Positions 60,606 to 64,000 of a DNA stretch of 64,000 bases are shown here, one piece after another (the first letter of the stretch is position 1; each line of letters starts with the position of its first letter). The DNA lies in contig NZ_LMSD01000004.1 of assembly GCF_001428045.1 (NCBI RefSeq), positions 124,001 to 188,000 on the forward strand, written 5' to 3'. The notes beneath the pieces are model-generated. The model searched no databases and was not told where the DNA came from. It was given only the letters and a program-made list of their open reading frames with translations. Both the position numbers and the translations under genes were made by a program. Source of the stretch: Paenibacillus sp. Soil750. Lineage in GTDB: Bacteria > Bacillota > Bacilli > Paenibacillales > NBRC-103111.

Positions 60606-61151
60606 CTACTTTGTATTCGTAAGCTCGATCATCTTACCTTGTGACTCCTTGAATATACGTACCAGGGATTGCACCTTATCAAACTCATAATCTCCAGGTC
60701 CATAGTTATCCATGAACATTTTCTTCAACAAATCTGTGTAAAAGGTAACTCGTTGCTCAAGCACATCATGCTCGATCTGGATAATTTCCTCAATGGAATG
60801 ATTGCCAATGAATTCTTCTGTCTTATCAATAGGATCTTCCCATCTGCCCCCTCTACGCTCAGCAGGGTTAGATTCCTCAGGCTCTCTCGACGGCTCCAAT
60901 TCGATCGATGTTCGTAAACTCGACAAAGCAATATTTTCTTTCGCCAGCATGATTTGAAAATACTTATTTTTGAATAAATCAATAATGACGAGTTTGCATA
61001 ACTCTCGGTTTTGAAGGAGCATTCCGTCGAAGGGGTGGATGGTCCAGTAACCATTTTTCAGAAAAAGATTTAACTTGAACAGTTCGCTGCCATAGATATA
61101 TTCGATGTTAATATTAGAATCTGACATGATTTCAAAAGAAAATTCTAACAT
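60606..61151 (-). CDS. Hypothetical protein at the end of the TerD-family operon
   Basis: 181 residues, acidic, no signal peptide or membrane helix. The N-terminal half looks like mixed strands and helices (NINIEYIYGSELFKLNLFLKNGYWTIHPFDGMLL); the central region is charged (EPSREPEESNPAERRGGRW) and probably flexible; the C-terminus is helical (IEEIIQIEHDVLEQRVTFYTDLLKKMF). I do not recognise it. It follows the TerD/TerA-like gene by 49 bp and ends at a terminator, so a role with the TerD proteins is likely. Confidence 0.7.
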   Translation of the reverse strand: MLEFSFEIMSDSNINIEYIYGSELFKLNLFLKNGYWTIHPFDGMLLQNRELCKLVIIDLFKNKYFQIMLAKENIALSSLRTSIELEPSREPEESNPAERRGGRWEDPIDKTEEFIGNHSIEEIIQIEHDVLEQRVTFYTDLLKKMFMDNYGPGDYEFDKVQSLVRIFKESQGKMIELTNTK

Positions 61152-61200
61152 AGCCTAACCTCCTGCAACGACAACCTCATCGAGCTTCGATTATTGGTTT

Positions 61201-62433
61201 TTACTTGCTCGCTCTGACCCAACTTAAACCCCAGTCATAGGCTTTATCCAACTCTTGATGCCCCTGAAAGTGCTTTACGATTCGCTCAATACTTAACGTT
61301 TCATCCTTCACATTCTGAATTAAAGCGATGGCACACATCGGGAGATCGTTATCATGCTCATCGAGATTAACAATGATATCAGGTCCGCCATTTTGCTTAA
61401 TTGTGACTATGCCATCCGCCTCAGACCATTTCGACACACCCTCGTAAATGAAGGTAAAAATCAGTATCCGCTTGAAATTGGCAAGCTTAGTTCCATTAAT
61501 TCGAATGTTCTCTCCAGTTTTAACCGAACCTGTTCGATCATCCCCATCAAGAGCGATATAAGGTTCACGCGTAAGCGATCCAAATGAATTGCCTAGCGCC
61601 TGAATTAATCCCTTTCTACCATCTTTAAGTTCGAATAGACAAGCTAAATCAAGATCGATTCCGCTAGGTGATTCCCCCCAGAAGCCACGATTGCCTGCCG
61701 GTTGTTGATTCCAATTCAGGTTGATTAAGATTTCGCCTAGACCACCCGATTTCTTCTCGAGGTTGATCTTATCTCCCTTTTTCGTTAATACAATTTTGGA
61801 AAGATTAATCTGTGGTCCCTTTTCCGGTATCGGTTTGGGTTCCGGCGGCGCGATCTGAATTTCTGGAGCTTTCAAGGTTGGCTGCTCATTATCTACAACA
61901 ACACCATAGCTCGCGCATAGCGCTTTAAGGCCTCCAGCGTATCCAGCACCGATCGCACTAAACTTCCACTCACCGTTGTATCTATATAATTCTCCTATAA
62001 CAATGGCCGATTCTACGGAGAACTGATTGCCCAAGTCATAACGAAGTATTTCTTGCCCTGATGCTTGATTCACGATACGAAGATAGACGCTGCTGACCCC
62101 ACTGAAGTTTTGACGCCTCGCTTCACTTTCATAGATCGTAAGTGTAAAAGCAATCCGATCAACGTCAGTCAACACTCGTTTCAGATCGATATTCAGTTGT
62201 CTTTCATTTGCCTGCTTCTCGATATATGTCATAAAACTATTGCTCGGATTACCGTAAAAGATAAGATCTTCATCACCACGAACCTTACTGTTCTGTGCAA
62301 GTAAAAAGGCCGAAGTATCGAGCTCAATTTGATTGGGAGCCTGCCAACCGATAAAGACAGTCAGATTGGTAAGCGATGCATGCACTTTCGTTACATCTAC
62401 CTTTTGTCCTTTGATTACAGCAACGACGGTCAT
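61201..62433 (-). CDS. TerD-domain protein fused to a TerA-like domain
   Basis: About 410 residues. Domain 1 (about 1-175) is TerD-like: QIELDTSAFLL and a C-terminal VESAIVIGELYRYNGEWKFSAIGAGYAGGLKALCASYGV, but the calcium loop [13 protein letters not shown] of true TerD is replaced. A Pro-rich linker leads to domain 2 (about 220-400), which resembles TerA: LINLNWN, GIDLDLACLFELKDGRKG and ALDGDDRTGSVKTGENIRINGT with a good Ca2+-type loop. TerD-family proteins bind calcium and are tied to tellurite, phage and stress resistance. It overlaps no other gene but sits 79 bp after terD. Confidence 0.85.
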   Translation of the reverse strand: MTVVAVIKGQKVDVTKVHASLTNLTVFIGWQAPNQIELDTSAFLLAQNSKVRGDEDLIFYGNPSNSFMTYIEKQANERQLNIDLKRVLTDVDRIAFTLTIYESEARRQNFSGVSSVYLRIVNQASGQEILRYDLGNQFSVESAIVIGELYRYNGEWKFSAIGAGYAGGLKALCASYGVVVDNEQPTLKAPEIQIAPPEPKPIPEKGPQINLSKIVLTKKGDKINLEKKSGGLGEILINLNWNQQPAGNRGFWGESPSGIDLDLACLFELKDGRKGLIQALGNSFGSLTREPYIALDGDDRTGSVKTGENIRINGTKLANFKRILIFTFIYEGVSKWSEADGIVTIKQNGGPDIIVNLDEHDNDLPMCAIALIQNVKDETLSIERIVKHFQGHQELDKAYDWGLSWVRASK

Positions 62434-62512
62434 GTTGACTTCACCCTTCTTTGTAAAAGATGTAAACATAAAGGTGGCAACCAGAAGGCAACCACCTTAT
62501 ACAAGCCAACCT

Positions 62513-63088
62513 CTAGCTCAAGCCATAGTTCGTAACTAGCGCAGCCAAACCACCTGCGAAACCACTGCCTACCGCTTGGAATTTCCAATCGCTTCCATGA
62601 CGATAAAACTCACAGAAGACGACTGCTGTTTCAATGGAGAAATCTTCACCTAAATCGTAACGAAGTATCTCATTCTTATTCGCATCATTCACTACCCTTA
62701 CGAAGGCATGACTGACTTGTCCAAAATTTTGACCGCGTTGTTGTGCATCATGTATCGTAACCGTAATGCCAATTCGACTGATAGCTGCTGGTACTTTAGC
62801 GAAATCGATCATGATTTTTTCATCATCACCATCACCTTCACCCGTACGATTGTCTCCAGTGTGAACAACAGCACCATCATAAGCCTTAAGGTTATTATAA
62901 AAAACAAAATCTGCTGCTGACTTGGCTTTACCATCTTCATGAAGAAGAAACGCGGAGGCGTCAAGATCGAAATCTCCACCGCCATTATATTTATTGGTAT
63001 CCCAGCCAAGTCCTACAATGATTTTGGTTAGACCTGGGTTGGTTTTGGTTAGGTCAATGCGTTGACCTTTGGATAAATCAATCGACAT
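62513..63088 (-). CDS. terD: TerD-family calcium-binding stress protein
   Basis: 191 residues, canonical length. [26 protein letters not shown], the site [11 protein letters not shown], the loop [13 protein letters not shown] and the C-terminal [33 protein letters not shown] give the complete Ca2+-binding TerD fold. In Bacillus, YceC/D/E homologues are induced by envelope stress. It heads a three-gene unit. A -35 TTGCGA and -10 TATACT with an 18-bp spacer lies about 60 bp upstream on the minus strand. Confidence 0.93.
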   Translation of the reverse strand: MSIDLSKGQRIDLTKTNPGLTKIIVGLGWDTNKYNGGGDFDLDASAFLLHEDGKAKSAADFVFYNNLKAYDGAVVHTGDNRTGEGDGDDEKIMIDFAKVPAAISRIGITVTIHDAQQRGQNFGQVSHAFVRVVNDANKNEILRYDLGEDFSIETAVVFCEFYRHGSDWKFQAVGSGFAGGLAALVTNYGLS

Positions 63089-63263
63089 GGTTATCTCACC
63101 TTTCAGATCAAATAATGGGTATTCCTCATCGCTTCCTAAAGCTAGTATATAGGTTTGTGTGTAGAGATCGCAATGATTGCAATTTTAAAAATCACCTAAA
63201 GAGATAGAAAGAAACACCCACGGTTGAAAATCAAGTTTTTCACTCCGATCCAATAAAAAAGTT

Positions 63264-63289
63264 GTTTAATATTAGGGTATTTGGGGTAA
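63264..63289 (+). promoter_or_regulatory. SigB-type promoter of the general-stress gene
   Basis: GTTTAA, a 14-bp spacer and GGGTAA match the SigB consensus (GTTTAA, N12-15, GGGTAT) closely. It lies 64 bp upstream of the ATG of the general-stress protein gene. Confidence 0.7.
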
Positions 63290-63352
63290 GTAACCATATG
63301 CCACAGTCGCTTGAGCGGCTTGCTAACACTCAACTTTCCAGGAGGGATTACC

Positions 63353-63913
63353 ATGAGCAAACATATTATCGGCGTATTCAACACGGAAGAAGAAGCGATT
63401 CGCGTTATCAACCAATTGAAGGCAGAGGGATATCACTCGGAGGAACTCTCAGTAGTGGGCCGCAACCGCGGTGATCTGGACCACATCGAAGAAGCGACCG
63501 CCACCAAAGCGGAAGAAGGCCTTGCAACAGGCGCTGCGACAGGCGGCGTACTAGGCGGGGTGACGGGGCTGCTCGTGAGCATCGGCGCTTTGGCGATTCC
63601 CGGGCTGGGTCCCATCCTTGTAGCAGGTCCAATCGTTGCGACCCTAACAGGTGCAGCTGTGGGGGCAAGTGCAGGCGGACTGGTCGGCGGACTAATCGGA
63701 CTCGGTATCCCCGAGAAAGACGCGATGCTTTATGACGAATATGTTCAAAATGGCAAAGTGCTCGTTCTTGTAGACGGCGACGCCGAGCGCGCCAATCTGG
63801 CGTATCGGATTTTTCGCGACCACAAGTCACTCAATGCGGATACTTACAGTCCGGACTACGGGTACGTAAGCAGCACAGGCTTCCCCAACGATCGCTATCG
63901 CAACAACTTGTAA
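63353..63913 (+). CDS. General stress protein 17M/YflT-like with Gly-rich hydrophobic core
   Basis: About 186 residues. The N-terminal YflT-like fold is IIGVFNTEEEAIRVINQLKAEGYHSEELSVVGRN. A Gly/Ala-rich hydrophobic core of about 70 residues follows (GAATGGVLGGVTGLLVSIGALAIPGLGPILVAGP), resembling a glycine-zipper membrane segment. The C-terminus is acidic and Tyr-rich. Proteins of this type are induced by general stress. AGGAGGG lies 6 nt before the ATG; the SigB-like promoter supports stress control. The window ends 87 bp after its stop, where I see no further gene. Confidence 0.88.
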   Translation: MSKHIIGVFNTEEEAIRVINQLKAEGYHSEELSVVGRNRGDLDHIEEATATKAEEGLATGAATGGVLGGVTGLLVSIGALAIPGLGPILVAGPIVATLTGAAVGASAGGLVGGLIGLGIPEKDAMLYDEYVQNGKVLVLVDGDAERANLAYRIFRDHKSLNADTYSPDYGYVSSTGFPNDRYRNNL

Positions 63914-64000
63914 AGCCGGCGCTGTGCCTAACATATCATCAGGATGGCATGTCGACAGATTAACATGTGCATAGCTAAGACCTTCAAGAGGCTGTCTCAA

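Overview
The window looks like a chromosomal segment of a Gram-positive, spore-forming, low-to-mid GC bacterium, most likely Paenibacillus or a close relative. Supporting signs are strong AGGAGG-type ribosome binding sites, classical U-tract terminators, a three-repeat SLH protein, a YkoE-type ECF transporter behind a TPP riboswitch, a YfiY/YfiZ/YfhA-type siderophore importer without its own ATPase, a YwaC/RelP-type small alarmone synthetase, a PL11 rhamnogalacturonan lyase, and Fur and OhrR-like operators of Bacillus type. I see no rRNA, tRNA, CRISPR, phage module or intact transposase.

Layout. 0-1.3 kb: the end of a psuG-like gene, then a scar where the tail of a membrane-protein gene meets the 3' half of a histidine kinase, then a nitroreductase. 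1.5-3.8 kb: a 25-residue CDGSH-like mini-protein with a good promoter and an upstream Fur box, a Fsr-type MFS pump and a GntR/FCD regulator. 4-9.1 kb: an SLH protein, a small Pro/Tyr-rich protein and the TPP-controlled ykoEDC-type transporter. 9.1-18.6 kb: chemoreceptor, DUF3105, AraC regulator, pyruvate kinase, UV endonuclease, YihY membrane protein, UvrD-like helicase. 18.9-22 kb: trxB-trxA-tpx redox operon under a close match to the OhrR operator, divergent from a PrsA-like foldase. 22.3-27.7 kb: PdaA-type deacetylase, small protein, AraC regulator and Fur-boxed siderophore ABC genes. 28.2-31.9 kb: a 1232-residue protein joining an ADP/ATP-translocase-like membrane domain, HEAT-like repeats and two cyclic-nucleotide-binding domains. 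32-44.7 kb: alarmone synthetase, chemoreceptor, a transmembrane terpene-cyclase-like protein, an OCD/M19 dipeptidase/CocE operon, CcdC, a Fur-boxed flavin ferredoxin/NADP reductase and a two-component system. 44.9-57 kb: secreted proteins, MFS, SNase-Excalibur lipoprotein, DUF2334 protein, HxlR/NAD(P)-binding oxidoreductase/DsbA cluster and two GGDEF proteins. 57.2-64 kb: PL11 lyase, a compact TerD-family operon and a general-stress protein with a SigB-type promoter.

The most striking non-gene structure is a family of intergenic arrays. Each unit is a 23-bp dyad (9-bp arm, 5-bp loop, 9-bp arm). Four units are placed 51, 62 and 51-52 bp apart (start to start). This geometry occurs at five loci (13.9, 18.7, 22.1, 27.8 and 47.2 kb). 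Four loci share arms of the form WTARMTGKA, while the locus at 18.7 kb uses unrelated AATGTTGTA arms with the same geometry. A sixth locus (42.6 kb) is a 51-bp-period tandem with a third arm sequence, and 57.1 kb holds a degraded remnant. The five full arrays lie between a stop codon and a rho-independent terminator. I know of no described family with this spacing, but could not search.

Functionally the window is rich in iron and redox control: three Fur boxes (mini-CDGSH, siderophore uptake, ferredoxin/NADP reductase), the trx/tpx operon, and electrophile-response-type genes.
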